Below are positions 11,291 to 24,299 of a DNA stretch of 64,000 bases, piece after piece. The stretch is taken from the NCBI RefSeq assembly GCF_037975245.1, contig NC_092569.1:22656168-22720167 (forward strand), read 5' to 3'. The position numbers and the translations under genes were made by a program. Position 1 is the stretch's first letter; every line of letters starts with the position of its first letter. Origin of the DNA: Apostichopus japonicus (taxonomy: Eukaryota; Echinodermata; Holothuroidea; Aspidochirotida; Stichopodidae). A model generated the notes under the pieces. It made no database searches and was not told the origin of the DNA. It saw nothing but the letters and a program-made list of their open reading frames with translations.

Positions 11291-11475
11291 TCAATAACAA
11301 TAATGGTTAGGAACTGCATAGGCTACTATGTAACCGAAATAAATACATAGAAGAAGTGGAAGAGAAATATGAAGAATACGAGAGAAAGTTAAAAACATTC
11401 CGACAACGAAGTATTATTGAATAAATGATTGCGTTAATATTGGCGAATTTATATTAAATATTGATCAACATATAT
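11291..11475 (+). repeat. Dispersed repeat copy A (partner 13372-13545)
   Basis: Begins ACAATAATGGTTAGGA, continues CATAGGCTAC and ends near TTGGCGAATTT. The partner at 13372-13545 keeps the order with many substitutions and small indels. Confidence 0.55.
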
Positions 11476-13371
11476 TTGAAGCAACTATAGGGGACTCTTC
11501 CAATTAAGCGTACTCATATAGCCAAACTGTAAAGTTGATTATGTAGACCCATGTCATGATTTTTTCCCAGTAAGTATAATTGTTGAAAAATGGAACATCT
11601 AGTCAATACCACATTTTTATATTTACTCTAAGCCCGTCGAAGGTGTTGATTTTCTTCAATAATTAACTTAAATGGTGGAGAGAAAAAAGTGTTGGAGCAC
11701 TAGGGTGGGGTTGGTTTAACTGTATATGTTATTAGCCTAGGTTAAATATAACCCGGTCAGCATGTAACAACATTTACATCATTACAACACATTCGTGTAC
11801 ATAATGTAATTGTAAGGCTCAACGACAAATAGAATAGTATATATAACACAAGAACATTACATGTGTCTTAAAAGATAACCTAAGGTAGCTCTTTCGTTGT
11901 GATATTCTATAGTAAAAAAACAAAACAAAATGAGTGTTGAATATGTTTCAATAGCTATTGTCGTTTTCACGATATTCACCTTTAATAATTGATAAATCTT
12001 AAGCTATACTTGACGTTAATGCATTGTTTTAACAATCAAATAACACAACCAAGTGTTGTTTTTTCAACTTTATATATGCAACAGAAGGCCTCATTACTTT
12101 CAACACCAACGGTCAAATTTTTAACACATTGTCAAAATAAAATCTGATGTTTTTGCCCGATTGAGTTTTATGTTGCATCTGGGGAATCGACCCAATGTCG
12201 TTCTCCTAGACAATATAGTGCAGTCACTTTAATTGATCGAACTCAACTATGTAAAAGGGTTAGTTAACACTTCAACGAAGAATCGATATACACACTGGAC
12301 TAATAATAGTGTTTGTTAACACGCTACAATATACCAAATTCAAGTTTGATGTACACATTTAATGTACCATTGTACCATAGTATCACTATAATTGATAATA
12401 ATTATTCAAAAATCATGTTAAATTGTGCGTTTTCTTTCTTGACATAATATCACGTTTAGGCTTGAAAACTTGTTTATAGGTAAATGAGTCTTTTTGTCGA
12501 AAATTCTCCAAATATCCTCTTTTTATTGTTGCATCAGAGTATATTATTATCATAATATTTAATGAAGTGTAGGTTAAATGAAACACAATTTGGTCCACTA
12601 TGCACTCATTCTTAGTTTAATTATTAATTGTGTTTGAATAATACACAACATTTAGGGAATTGTTATTTATGTCATACATAGACAAACGTACCAAGTTGCT
12701 TATTTTTATAACGTCAGAGGTTTTTGTGCTATTAAGTCTAGCAATTAAGTATATTAAAAATATTTTTGATTGCCCTATCAACGGAATAAGCTATGAAGCT
12801 GTGAATTGAATCAATGTGATTAGTTATGCCAACATCCTATGATATATTTTATTTAAAAAGGCCTATGTGACTTTACGCTTTAACAATAACTCGTAAATTT
12901 TATGGACGAAGTATTGAATCGCTTTATTATGTACTTACTGACTAACCTGCATTGGGTAAAAAAAAACACTGGTGACAAAATATGAGACCTGTTTGCAGCT
13001 AACGAAACAGCTATTTACTAAACTTACCACGATTAATCCGTATTAGGGATTAACACTACCACTCTCACGAACACGAACAAAGTAAAGTGGTTATCTGGAA
13101 AGTTATAACAACATATACAACGTTCCGACAATGTAATATAATTTTAAAAATGATTAAATAAAAAATAAAGGATATTTCTAACATATAGGTCAAAAAATAT
13201 GTTTGAAAAATCGCTTACCAACTCCACGTCGAATATTTTATTACCAAATTGCTACCAGTAACTCAAGTGATCTTGTTGTGTTAGAAGGTGGGACATAACA
13301 CAAACATAAGCAGGTGTAAATATTCTAAACGTCTTTGGAATGGTAGTTCTTCATATTGATGGAGAAAAAAA

Positions 13372-13545
13372 ATATCAGTAACAATAATGGTTAGGACTTT
13401 CATAGGCTACTCTGTACAGTAAAATTAAAACACTTAGACAAAACGGGAGAAAATGGTGAAGAACACGAAAATACATTTAATAATATTCCGACAATGAGTT
13501 ATTATTGGCGAATTTTCTTAAATATTGCTAGAAAAGTGTTTGAAT
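13372..13545 (+). repeat. Dispersed repeat copy B (partner 11291-11475)
   Basis: Same orientation and order as 11291-11475, sharing ACAATAATGGTTAGGA, CATAGGCTAC, ATTCCGACAA and TTGGCGAATTT. Confidence 0.55.
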
Positions 13546-14052
13546 AAACGCTTATCAGTTATAAGTATGAGGTGATGGTTGTCCTATATGTCACATTGAC
13601 ATTTGACATATAGACCGCCTACTTCCTTGTTGTAATATTACAACTAGAGATACTAAAGACATATGTATGTATGATTTTGACCAAATCATCATGTACTATA
13701 CACCCATCGATATCATTCAGTGTAACTCACGGCATATATGAGGGTACAACCGATTGGTTGTAAACATGTTAATACAGTGTCACACATATTGTCTGACACA
13801 GTAACATTTAATGTGATCTCTTTTAGTAGGCTAATAAAAGACTTCACTCTGATCATCTGTCACCACATTCCGAATACAACCCTGTAATCACAACTAGGTC
13901 ATATACCTCTACTAGGTTATATGAAGAATGGGGTATGCAAATGATTTATCACAAGAAGTATGAACTACGATTTCTTGGCACATATGATAACGTTTGACAA
14001 TATGCAATTGTCTTATTGTAGTAAAGAATGCAGCGATGATTCGTCATAGTTC

Positions 14053-14425
14053 ATGATGTATTTCCTTGTGGTGTCATCATATCGAACACGTGAAACAGCG
14101 CTACGTGGCTAAATCACTTGATATCATACGGTCAATACTATTCTGTTAAGGTATCGTTAGTTGCCAGCCACGTTGTTTAGCATATAGTAGTTTGTTCATG
14201 CCAGCAATATACATAGAAGGCATTACCTTGTAAATGATGTATTTCCTTGTGATGTCATCACATCGAACACGTGGAACAGTGCTACGGGGCTAAATCACGT
14301 TATATCATCCTGTTTATGATTCCGTCCATCATATTTTCCGTTAAGTGTCGTAAGTTGCCAGCCACGTTGTGCAGCAAACGGTAGTCTTTACCAGCAAGGA
14401 CAACATAAGGCATTACCTTGTAAAT
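14053..14425 (+). repeat. Two-copy tandem repeat, unit about 181-190 bp
   Basis: The units start at 14053 and 14234 with ATGATGTATTTCCTTGTG. They share ATCGAACACGTG, GGCTAAATCAC, TTGCCAGCCACGTTGT and GGCATTACCTTGTAAATG. No coding potential. Confidence 0.75.
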
Positions 14426-14576
14426 GTTGTGTAAAGTTAAAGCAGTTAAGGTACTTTGAAATCATATAAATAACATAATGTCCGTCAAATTGCGTATGGA
14501 ATGGGTTGTTCCTGGTAATGATCATTTAAAAGGGAATCGTATCGTTTGAAAAATTTACTGCGTGGGTGATATGTAA

Positions 14577-14826
14577 CAGTGTTAGCTCAGTGGTGAATGC
14601 CGGTGCCTTCCAATAATCAGGTCCACGGTTCAAGTTACTCCAAGATTAATGTATGTCGTTCAGTTATAGAGTTGTTGACAACTGACAATTCATAATCATG
14701 AACATTAAACATGAATGTAAGAGACTGACTTCGGTCAGCTTGCGGCTTTGATAAGCCAATGAGGCTTCTTTGCGAGTTCCTGCTCGCAGGAGGATCTAAA
14801 ATACATACATACAAACATACAAATAA
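14577..14826 (+). mobile_element. tRNA-derived SINE
   Basis: A tRNA-like head carries an A-box-like TTAGCTCAGTGG at 14582 and a B-box-like GGTTCAAGTTA at 14628, spaced as in a pol III internal promoter. It has drifted too far for a tRNA gene and lacks a cloverleaf 3' half. A unique body follows, with GACTTCGGTCAGC and a CCTGCTCGCAGGAGG hairpin, then a CATA-rich tail at about 14800-14820. Head, body and simple tail are the SINE layout. The family name is unknown to me. Confidence 0.7.
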
Positions 14827-14851
14827 GATACTAGTTTGTGGAAAACCAGCC

Positions 14852-15006
14852 GATACTCATAACTATTTCAGTAACTACTGGTGCCACCTGTAACATACGT
14901 TACCGTGTTAAGAACTCAAAGTAAAAATTAATGATGTACGGTTGCGGGACATGAACAGTAGTTAACATGTACAGGTGGCACCAGTGGTTACTGTACTAGC
15001 TATGTG
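14852..15006. mobile_element. Hairpin element with long inverted repeats (MITE-like)
   Basis: The left arm around 14870-14894 (AGTAACTACTGGTGCCACC) is the near-exact reverse complement of the right arm around 14967-14992 (GGTGGCACCAGTGGTTACT). Weaker pairing extends both ways over about 45 bases, with a loop of about 65. No coding capacity. Confidence 0.6.
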
Positions 15007-15950
15007 TTTGGAGTAAAGTAAGTACTGTACCGATTGATTCCAGTTCACAACTCTCTTTAAATTACGCCAATTCGCCAATTCGTCATGCAGAGAACGAAGA
15101 AAGGCCATGTTTCGGTATACTAGATACAACTTCAATTTTAGAATCGCGTATTAAAGAACTCGCACCAAATGGTTGGCAAATCAGCTACTGTTATATCCCT
15201 CAACCGTGTATCAATAATTATCAGTACTTACTACTTTGTGTTCAAAACATGTGTCACAGGACATGAACAGTAGTTAGTTATTGTACGAGCCATGAATATT
15301 GGGTGGAAAAACAATATTTTTGTTGTTGTTTTAACAAAATTATTGATAATTGTTAACACCCCAGTAAATAAAATCAAAACCACATCGTAAAATAGAATAA
15401 CTATATTTCATTGGTAGGCCAGCAGAAAATTACTATTCATGTGATTTGTCTAATATCCGAACGGTGCTGTTTGATATTGATATGTCACGAGTCCAAGCGA
15501 TTTGGTGTTAAAGTATTTTAATACGCTGTGAGCGTCCTTTGCATACATGATGTCCCATATCAGTAGAAAGGTTTAAACGACAAACAAACACAGTTCTTAG
15601 TGCTTAACATTCACCTTCGAAATTCGACTTATTATTAGTTAACTCGTAAACATATGTGGCAAGCTTAAGACAATGAAAATATAGTCATTTAATCCAGTAA
15701 TGTTTCAAAATACAGATAATTTGATATTTATTGTGTGAGATGAATACAACCTTTCTTATCATTTCTTGTGTTTGAATTGCGAGTTCTTTAATTCTAACTA
15801 ACAATTCTAGATAAAAGAGCTTCTAAGTAAAATACAGCCTTGTAATAATCATGACACTTACATAATATAACAGATGTCGATATGTGACACACTAGATTGT
15901 ATGACATAGATTATGGATCTTAAATGTGACCAGCTGTTAACTTACGTGGT
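15007..15950. other. Intergenic DNA, no gene found
   Basis: A block near 15258-15275 (GGACATGAACAGTAGTTA) repeats sequence at 14947-14964 inside the hairpin element, so it is a scrap of the same repeat. Nothing else recognised. Confidence 0.45.
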
Positions 15951-16080
15951 GTAAATGGACAAACGTACGTATGAAGGTGCCTCCTTTGGTAACGATTTCA
16001 AGTTCATTACTTCTGTCCCTGTCTCAGCAAGTATCTCCTTTATTTCTTGCAACTTTTTTTCTCTGTTTCATTTTGGATCG

Positions 16081-16152
16081 ATGGCAGAACTTCGAAGCAA
16101 ATATATTTTCGTCTTTGCGGTGTTGCTGCTTTTAAACTCAAATAGTATTCGG
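16081..16152 (+). CDS. Orphan signal-peptide exon
   Basis: ATG at 16081 opens M-A-E-L-R-S-K-Y followed by I-F-V-F-A-V-L-L-L-L, then N-S-N-S-I-R and a strong donor (CGG then GTAAGT) in phase 0. This is the layout and exit phase of exon 1 in FReP genes 2 and 3, though the peptide is different. An in-frame ATG at 15955 would add 42 residues, but 16081 gives the cleaner signal peptide. No matching next exon is recognised between here and 31 kb. It could start a decayed FReP gene, be an alternative first exon, or be chance. Confidence 0.4.
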
Positions 16153-16837
16153 GTAAGTCTCTAAAATATAAATGAAATGAAATTAATTTCTTCAAAGTAA
16201 AATTGAATTAATTTGTGTTACTAGTATCATTGTTTTCACTGATTTACAATTTGGAACTCAGTATTTTATTAACTTCAGATTAAAGAAAACCCTGTACCTT
16301 TGTTTCTACATATAAATATAACAACGGTCTACCTGCGCCGACTTGTTACCTCGAGTATTTGTAGAGAATATTACGATTGATGAGCTATCCTCTCTATTCA
16401 ACTGTAACTTTTTTGAAACTTAGATATGTTTTTTTTTTCTTCAAATGTTGTGCGTTATCGAGCATTATTCTAAACACAATTATCTCTCTTTATTACTTTA
16501 TTGCATTTATTATCTTGCCCTTATATTTTCTTCTGATAGCCCCTCTATTCGTACTGTACATTCTGTATCATTTGTTGATACCCAATGATGAATTACATCA
16601 TTTGATTTTTTGAGAATCAAGCAAACACGTAAATGGAAAATGTACAAAATAATTTTACTAGGCAGAACATCTACCTTTTAAATGTCTTTTTTTAGAGACT
16701 AAACTACTTAAAATCAACACGAATCTCTTAGAGGAGAACTTTGAAACATACAAAATACATATACAAATTGAAATATTTAAATGTTTTTTCTTAAATATAT
16801 CTCAAATTCACACAATTCTGTTTTTTTCTCACCCATG
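16153..16837. other. AT-rich DNA after the orphan exon
   Basis: A hydrophobic open frame at 16377-16613 comes from T-rich sequence and has no start context, domain or paralogue. No gene is supported. Confidence 0.4.
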
Positions 16838-17845
16838 TTGGGTGCAAAGCCTAAACGGTCTTGTAACGAGTGCATAAGGGTTTCAAAACCCTACATATGA
16901 TTAAGTATTCATTAACCTATGCTAAGAAAAATAACTTTATGATTAACTTGTAAACTTATCATTTGTGTATCAAAGAAAATATCGGATGAAATTTAAAATG
17001 CGAATGTATAAAACAAGTAACAATTTCAAGAAACAACTTGAGAAGTTATTCCTTCACGATAACAATTTTTTCTTCCAATTTATAAAATAATACATGTTTT
17101 CCGAATACAAAATTGATCTCTCCGTCAAATGACCGCCCAACTAGTATGATAAAATAAATAAAGTTCAGCTTTTGAATTCTAAAAGAACAAATATCCATAC
17201 GGAAATAATCATGAAACTCTTCAATAAGTTTAATATCTAAATTGCATTTTTTACAACGTTACACTGATATGATCAATCTGTTGGATTTAGTATTCGAAAA
17301 AAAAAAAAATTCCTAATACACAGAAGTTTAATAAGTCAAAATTAAAGTTCTGACAGGTTTTTCATGTACATAAAAATAGCAGTTTTACGCAGTATAGCTG
17401 AATTTTATTTATTTATTTATTTATTTTAAAACGAGCTAAGAAAACCTCAGTATTGTAACAGTTAACATTAGAGCAATCAAAGCAATTTCAAATTGGCTTT
17501 TCACAGACTCGTTAATATGTTTAGTAGTATTACAATATATAACAGACAAAAACTTGGAAATTTGCTAGCTTGGTATCTGTAAAACATTACACAATAAACG
17601 CATCAATGTAACACACTCTTCAATACAGGCAAGTACGTACGAATGTATATATATCAGTTCATCATGTAAATACCAAAGAGGAAATAATATCTTAAAAGGA
17701 TCAACAAGTATTTGCCAACCATCCCAAAACACCTTATATTTCATACAGGTAATTTGGCAACTAATATTTCAAATACAAATATCACCGTTTTATACGAGCA
17801 TAATACTGGAAAATCGTTTCCATTAGTGTTATGTACAAAATATTA
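16838..17845 (+). repeat. Segmental duplication copy A (about 1 kb)
   Basis: Aligns in order and orientation with 18775-19820. Shared blocks include CCTACATATGAT, CATTAACCTATGCTAA, CTCCGTCAAA with CCCAACTAGTATGATAAAAT, and CACCTTATAT with ATACAGGTAATTTG. A TTTA microsatellite at 17403-17427 is specific to this copy. Confidence 0.75.
17403..17427. repeat. (TTTA)n microsatellite
   Basis: About six tandem TTTA units inside duplication copy A. Confidence 0.8.
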
Positions 17846-18774
17846 ATCTTAATAATTGTGTATTTTGTCTTGAAACATTTTTTTTATGACCTAGCAGTGT
17901 CAATCCTAATATTCCTTCTTAAAATGTATCATCCCTTAATTTCAATCGTTCCCCTTACTATTTTGAGGGTTAAGGTAACATTGTATGTTCTCCAATGTCT
18001 TGTTTTCCCTCTGGCGGTCATAGCATCGTATAACACATGTATCTGTTCATTTGATTCGGTCATGTGCGTTAATTATAGGAATGATTTTTAACGCATGTCA
18101 ATTTAATATTCATCAACTAAATGTAAATATTTAAATAGTCGACATATTTGTAAGAATTTCGCACGAAACGCTGCTTTTAGAATACAAATAAAGTAAGACA
18201 ATTATAAACTAAATGTTATGAAAAGTTATAGGGAAAAAAAGGATTATAAAAAAAATCAATATGAAAAGTTCTTAGTTTTGAAGTTGTGCCTTTATCATCA
18301 GAAAGAGCGTCTACTAACGGACAATTACAAACAAATTCATGCTAAGAAAAAGAAAGTTGTACCAAACGAATATCAAGAAAAATGAGAACAGTAAAGAGAC
18401 TTGTTTATTAGCATTACTCAATCATCCCAGACAAAAACATAAATTAATGCATATAGCTTCGCGCTGTGGATTTCCGTTGTAAAGTTCCTGATTCTGGTTT
18501 GAACAGAACAAAATTGTAGAAATGTTATAATTTATGATTTAGAGCCTTCTTCCCCGTTGTCGACAATACAGACTTGTAGCCATCAGTTTCCTCGTTTCTT
18601 CCTTGCAAAGTCTGTAATTACAAATATTGAAAATGTTACCATACAACACGTGATCACGTGGACGAGAACGGCTATTTTTCAAATCGAGTTGTTTTTAGTG
18701 AGTCTAGACGAGGTTTTATTGCCAAGAATTTTCAAAATGGATATAACTTTACAGAAACTCTAACATTTTTTTTA
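17846..18774. other. Spacer between segmental duplication copies
   Basis: Short open frames near 17831-18091 and 18557-18763 show no domain and lie in AT-rich DNA. No gene supported. Confidence 0.45.
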
Positions 18775-19820
18775 CAAGAAGCCTAAACATTCTTGTAACG
18801 AGAGCATATTTGTTCGAACCCCTACATATGATCAATTATCCATTAACCTATGCTAAAAATAATAACTTTATGATTATCTTGTGAACTTATCATTTGTTTA
18901 TAAAAAAAAATCGCATGAAGTTTAAAACGCAAATGTATAAAACAGGTAACAATTTAAAGAAACAACTTGCGAAGTTATTACTTCACGATGCCAATTTGCT
19001 TTGTCAATTCATAAAAGTATTCATATTTTCCGAATACAAAATTGACCTCTCCGTCAAAATGACTGCTCAACTAGTATGATAAAATAGATGAAGTTCACCT
19101 TTGATTTTTAATAAGAACAAATATGCATACGGAAATGATAAATACACTTTCGAATAAGTTTAAGATCCAAATTGCTATATTTACAACGTTATACTGATAT
19201 GATCGATCTGTTTGATTTAATATTCGAATGAAGCATTATTCCTAATCCAAGGTATGTCAACATGATATGTCAACATAAAGTATTGATGGGTTTTTCGTGT
19301 AAATTAAAATAGCAGCTTTACGCAATATAGGTGAATGCTTCTTTTTTTTTCAAGACAAGCTAAGGAAACCTCAGTATTGTAACAGTTTATGTGTGCCATA
19401 TTTAACGATATTTTAAGCTACAAAAACAGTATAGATCATTCAACACTGGAGCATTCCAAGCACTTTCAAATTGGCTTTTACAAAATTGTTAATCTGTTAA
19501 GTATCACAATATGTAACTGACGACAACTCTAAAATTTGCTCGCTGGGCAGGTATCTGTAAAACATTACTCTATAAATACACTCTTCAATGAGGGCAGGTA
19601 CATATGAATAATTATTGATCAGTTCATCATGCAAATACACAAGAGGAAACAAAATGTATCTTAAAATGATCAACAATTATTTGCCAAACATCCCCAAAGC
19701 ACCTTATATTTTATACAGGTAATTTGCCAACCGATATTTGAAAGCCAAGTTACACCGTTTTGTACTAGCTCAATACTGAAGCATCGTCTTCGACAGTTTT
19801 ATGTACAAAATGTTTATCTT
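18775..19820 (+). repeat. Segmental duplication copy B (about 1 kb)
   Basis: Partner of 16838-17845, about 1.94 kb downstream and diverged by many substitutions and indels. Ends near ATGTACAAAATGTTTATC. Confidence 0.75.
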
Positions 19821-20220
19821 TACTGCATGGGGGGTTGGACACACAATTAGGATTTGGGGCACTTATCTTGTTAGGGTTGGTTTATAAAGGTTAGGGACAA
19901 CTTCTCTATTAGGAAGTTGATTTAGATCAATAGAAAACAAAATTTGGAATTGAAACATAAACAAAAAATGCAAATTATATATTATTAGTTATCATCATTA
20001 TTCCAAGTTTTTAAACGCTATTATAATTTAAAAAAAAACATAAAACAATACTGAGGGCACAACCTAATATTGAATAACATTGATCAACACGAAATAGAAC
20101 ATTATTTTGCCATCATAGGTGCGCTGTTTTAAATAGATTGCAGTGGGTTACTATGAAACACGATTACAAAAACCGTAGCTTACTACCTTACTACCTACCA
20201 TTGGGACTAGGTAAAAATTA

Positions 20221-20383
20221 GATCGTGCTATAAATCGGTAGCATGTGCTATTTTGATTACAGTAAGAACTGAGGAAATGTGTAATATAAACCAATGCAGT
20301 TGTTGGCATTTGTTGGGATTACACATATCCTCAGTTATTACTGTAAATCTACTAGCACATGTTACCGATTTATCAGCACGATC
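20221..20383. mobile_element. Palindromic MITE-like element, copy 1
   Basis: GATCGTGCT at 20221 pairs with AGCACGATC ending at 20383. Arms of about 65 bases (including ACAGTAAGAACTGAGG against CCTCAGTTATTACTGT) flank a loop of about 35. A second copy lies at 46145-46306 inside the partner block. No coding capacity. Confidence 0.7.
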
Positions 20384-20649
20384 CAGTATTCACTGTGGTA
20401 CAAAACTTTAAGACTTACAGTAGTTACTGCAATCTCTCTGTGAATCAGCTGACCACAGCTTCCAATTCTGAAGTTTAATTCTGAAAAGATAAAAGCGAAA
20501 TTGAATACAAGACCGTAAACTTATTACTTGTCTTATACAGCAAGGAAAGTTTTTTTTTTCATCTCCTTTATTGCAATCTTTGGTCTGTATCATACATATG
20601 AGAGAAAATATACAAATATTCGCTTAATATAAGTAAAAACAAAACTGGC

Positions 20650-23600
20650 GAATAAACTGGTATTACTTTTAATTACGGTGTTTCAAAGAGAGTGCAACAA
20701 GTTCGGAATGCTGTATACACGTCTTCATAACTTATAATGTTACGTGCATTTGATTTTTCAATTTTTTTCTCTACTTGAAGCAGAAATTTGAATTTGTACA
20801 TAAATTCGGTTAAATGTGGTACTTTGTCTTCCACTTTTGGCTTAAAATATAATACTTCAGATGAAAGATAAGAAAGTTGTATGGATGTTTTGGGATTAAC
20901 TTATACCCAAACAAAATATCACGTTTACTGAAAACGAATTGAAACCCGAAAATACGCTGCTCTAAATCCAAAATAAAAGACGAAGTCATTTGGCAACCCC
21001 CAAAATAGATGATCTAGAGTTTCTTCAAAACTTCCGCAAAAATTACACCTAGCATTATCAGTGAGCTTCATTTTATAACGTAGATAATTTGTTCCTAAAA
21101 TACGGTGTAAGAAACGAAATTGGAAATACCGAATCTTGCTCTCTCTACAATACAAAAATGGAATACGAAATATAGTTTGCCATTGTGAATCATCAAATGA
21201 GAATTCACCATTCCATTTTCTATTGGCAGTTGGAGGAGCAGCTATGGTACTGATCAAAGAATTGTAGATATGGCGGGAACGCAACAAAGAAAGATCAGTA
21301 TTAATCATTTCCTCTTTTGTATTCACCAAGGCCATATTATCTTTCCAATGTCTCGGTATGGCGGAAATAATGCCATAATACGTAGTAAATGGCAGTAAGT
21401 CTAAAGAGAACTTGTTTTTAAAAGCCAAAAAGGACAAAAAACAGCCATTATCATCTAACAAGTCGTCAACCTTCACCACACCTTTTTATACATGCATGGA
21501 ATTATAAAAGAATGGACGATTGTCGACCTTCAAATATGAATTATTCCAAAGAATTTGCTGTTTAAAGTTCATTACAGGGGTTTTGAAGACATAGCAGGAC
21601 CACGCGCGACAGACATCGTTTATGAAAGGATCATTAATAAAAATGTCACTGAACTGATAATTGCATCTGAAGAGCAACTCTTTCCCGTATTTCTTCAGGT
21701 GGAAATCAAAGAAAAGCTTCCAATCCGCTTTGATGCTATTTATATATCTTGCAACCCATGTACATTTAAGACCCCGAATGAAGGAAACTATGTGGGTTGC
21801 TTTCAAACCGCCGTGTTCAATTGAACCGATTAAAGTGTTACGCTTAACCTTATCCGGTCTGCCTGACCAGATAAACCGATAAATGAAAGACTCGAGTTCC
21901 TTTATAAAATCCTGTGGTGGATCAGGCAGCACTTGAGAAAGAAAAACAAGTTGGGAGAGACCGAAGGTTTTGACAATAGTAATTCTCCCAATAGGAGTCA
22001 AATCTCTCATAGACCACACATTTAATTTATTCTTCAGGCGAGACAGCTTAGGAGTATAATTTAAATGAAACAAATGATCCCTATCAGTATCGAATGTTAT
22101 TCCTAATACAGTGACAGGACCCAAGGTCCAAGTAAACTGTAAATCGTTAAGGAACTGTGGCTTTCCGCAGTAAAAGGGCCCAAAGGGAAAATGTTAGTTT
22201 TTTCATAATTAACTTTCAGCCCTGAAGCCATTTCCAAAGAGTGAAATATGTCAACCACAGCGGTCAAACTTTGTTGAGTACCATCAAGAAAGATCGCAGT
22301 GTCGTCCGCATATTGTAAAATTTTAATATCATGATCCAGAATGCGAATTCCGCGAATACGGGGAGAACTGTTTACATGAATTGAGAGAATCTCTGCACAT
22401 AAAATAAAAATATACGGACTGAGAGGACATCGCTGTCGCACACCTCTGGTAATATCAAAGAATGCGGAAGAATACCCATTATTGTAGACGCATGCGGTGG
22501 AATTGGAATATAAAGTCCTTACCCATCTGCCAAGACTTTCGTCGAAACTAAAAAAATTCAAACATTCAAGAATAAAGTTCCACTCTAGTCTATCAAAAGC
22601 TTTCTCGAAGTCTACAAGAAGGAGGAAGCCAGGAACATTATAATCATTACAGTAGTCAATAGAGTCAAGGATAAAACGAATATCCTCCCCTATAAACCTC
22701 CGCTTGATAAAGCCAGTTTGGTTGGAATTAATTAGAGTGGGAATAGCATATTTTATCCTGGTAGCCAAGGCATTTGCAGCAATCTTATAATCAACATTAA
22801 GTAATGAAATCGGCCGATAGTTTTTAACCTGTTTTAAATATTTATCTGGTTTAGGGATTAGAGTTATAATTCCTCGACCTTGCTCATTTGACATATTGGT
22901 AATATCATATGCATAATTTAAAGAATCAACAACCAAATCACTGATAACTGGCCAAAAACGCACATAAATCTCGGCCGAAAGACCATCACTCCCAGGGCTT
23001 ATTACAAGTAATATTGTGTAAAGATATATGTGGATCACAATTATCACTGGTGTAAAGCGATTGGTAACAGTCTGATAAAATAGAGAGAATTTTTTCATTA
23101 TTAGTAACCTCTGTTCCCTCCGCTGACTTTAGAGTATGAATAACATTGCAGTTTTTATGACGGTTTTCCAAATTGAGGAAGTACTTTGTAGCCCTTTCTC
23201 CCTGTTCCACCCAGCGGACCCTAGACCGAACAATAATACCATTGAGTTTATAATAGTAGATATGCTGTAAATCATTTCTGATCCTAGTTAAATCCGCCAA
23301 ATCACCCGCTGAACCTGAGCGGAAATAGCGCTGTTCAATACGGGAAATATTTCTCAAAATATCTATCTCCTTTTCCTTCTTTCTTTGGCCTTAATTCTAC
23401 TATATTTTATAGAAAACCTCCGAATTGAATACTTAATGAACTCCCATTTCGTATTAGGACTGTCGTACCTGTGACTATCAGTCAGTTCCAAGATAAGATC
23501 AGTAATCATTGAAACATAATCTGTGTCCTGCAGCAAAGAGTTATTGAGCTTCCAAAAAACCGGGATCCCGCTTCATATTAAAAAGGCTCATATCTAAATT

Positions 23601-24299
23601 GACAATTGAATGGTCTGAACCTATACCTGGGGTGATGCTAGTTCCAACAACATTGTGCACTAAGTTACGGGATACCAGAAAAAAATCCAGCCGGCAATGT
23701 ATGCCTTGAATAATATTTGACGACCAAGTAAAACTTTTGCAATGCGGATTCCTCTCCCGCCAAATATCGACTAGATCTAACGAATCCATTATTTCAATGC
23801 ACTTATTTCCGGCATGAAAATTAGTATTGGGATTTACCCCCACCTTGTCCATATCCAAATTAAAAACAAAGTTGAAATCTCCACCAACAAAGAGGGAGTC
23901 CTACTTGAAATCCCGCAGCTCTCGTAAAAACAAATCATAAAAATTCCGGTCGTCTGCGTTTGGACCATATAAACAGGCTAAAGTTATCAATTTATACTTT
24001 ACAGTTATTTCGATTATCAATAAACGCCCGTTGTTACAATTAACTGATCTATGGATTTCAAATGCAAGGTTAGGGTGAAATAATATACAAACACCCCGGC
24101 TTAGAGATGAGCCATGACAAAAGACAATTCGCTCTCCCCATTCATTACACCAAAATTTTTCATCACGTTGTACACTGTGTGTTTCTTGAATCATGATGAT
24201 GTCACGTTTATGCCTATGTAAGAAAGTAAAGACTTGACGCCTCTTTTTTGCCTGTCTTAGCCCTCGGGCGTTATACGTACACATTTTCAAATCAGCCAT
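20650..24299 (-). pseudogene. LINE ORF2: endonuclease and reverse transcriptase, broken
   Basis: Starts at ATG 24299 with M-C-T-Y-N-A-R-G-L and Q-E-T-H, an L1-type endonuclease; G-D-F-N and S-D-H-S follow. The RT is clear at 22103-23098: G-S-D-G-L-S-A-E, Y-R-P-I-S-L-L, N-Q-T-G-F, D-F-E-K-A-F-D, G-V-R-Q-R-C-P-L-S-P and catalytic Y-A-D-D. A zinc-finger region (C-N-F-C, then L-D-H-L-F) lies near 21030-21060. Lesions: in-frame stop about 23901, frameshift in a T run about 23555, frameshifts near 23000 and 22110, in-frame TAA about 21486. The tail after 20925 continues with coding similarity to about 20690. Confidence 0.85.

Larger units (their letters stand above)
11014..14052. other. AT-rich intergenic DNA
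   Basis: No coding region found. Segment 11291-11475 recurs imperfectly at about 13372-13545, sharing the block around ACAATAATGGTTAGGA and the following AT-rich sequence. It is a dispersed repeat of unknown class. Confidence 0.5.

Noticed and set aside
14577-14650. tRNA gene
   Set aside because: A- and B-box-like motifs are present but no cloverleaf 3' half follows; the SINE body and tail explain it better.
16377-18091. Hydrophobic open frames that could be membrane proteins
   Set aside because: They come from T-rich DNA, lack good start context and have no recognised domain; the frame at 17831-18091 spans the edge of the segmental duplication.
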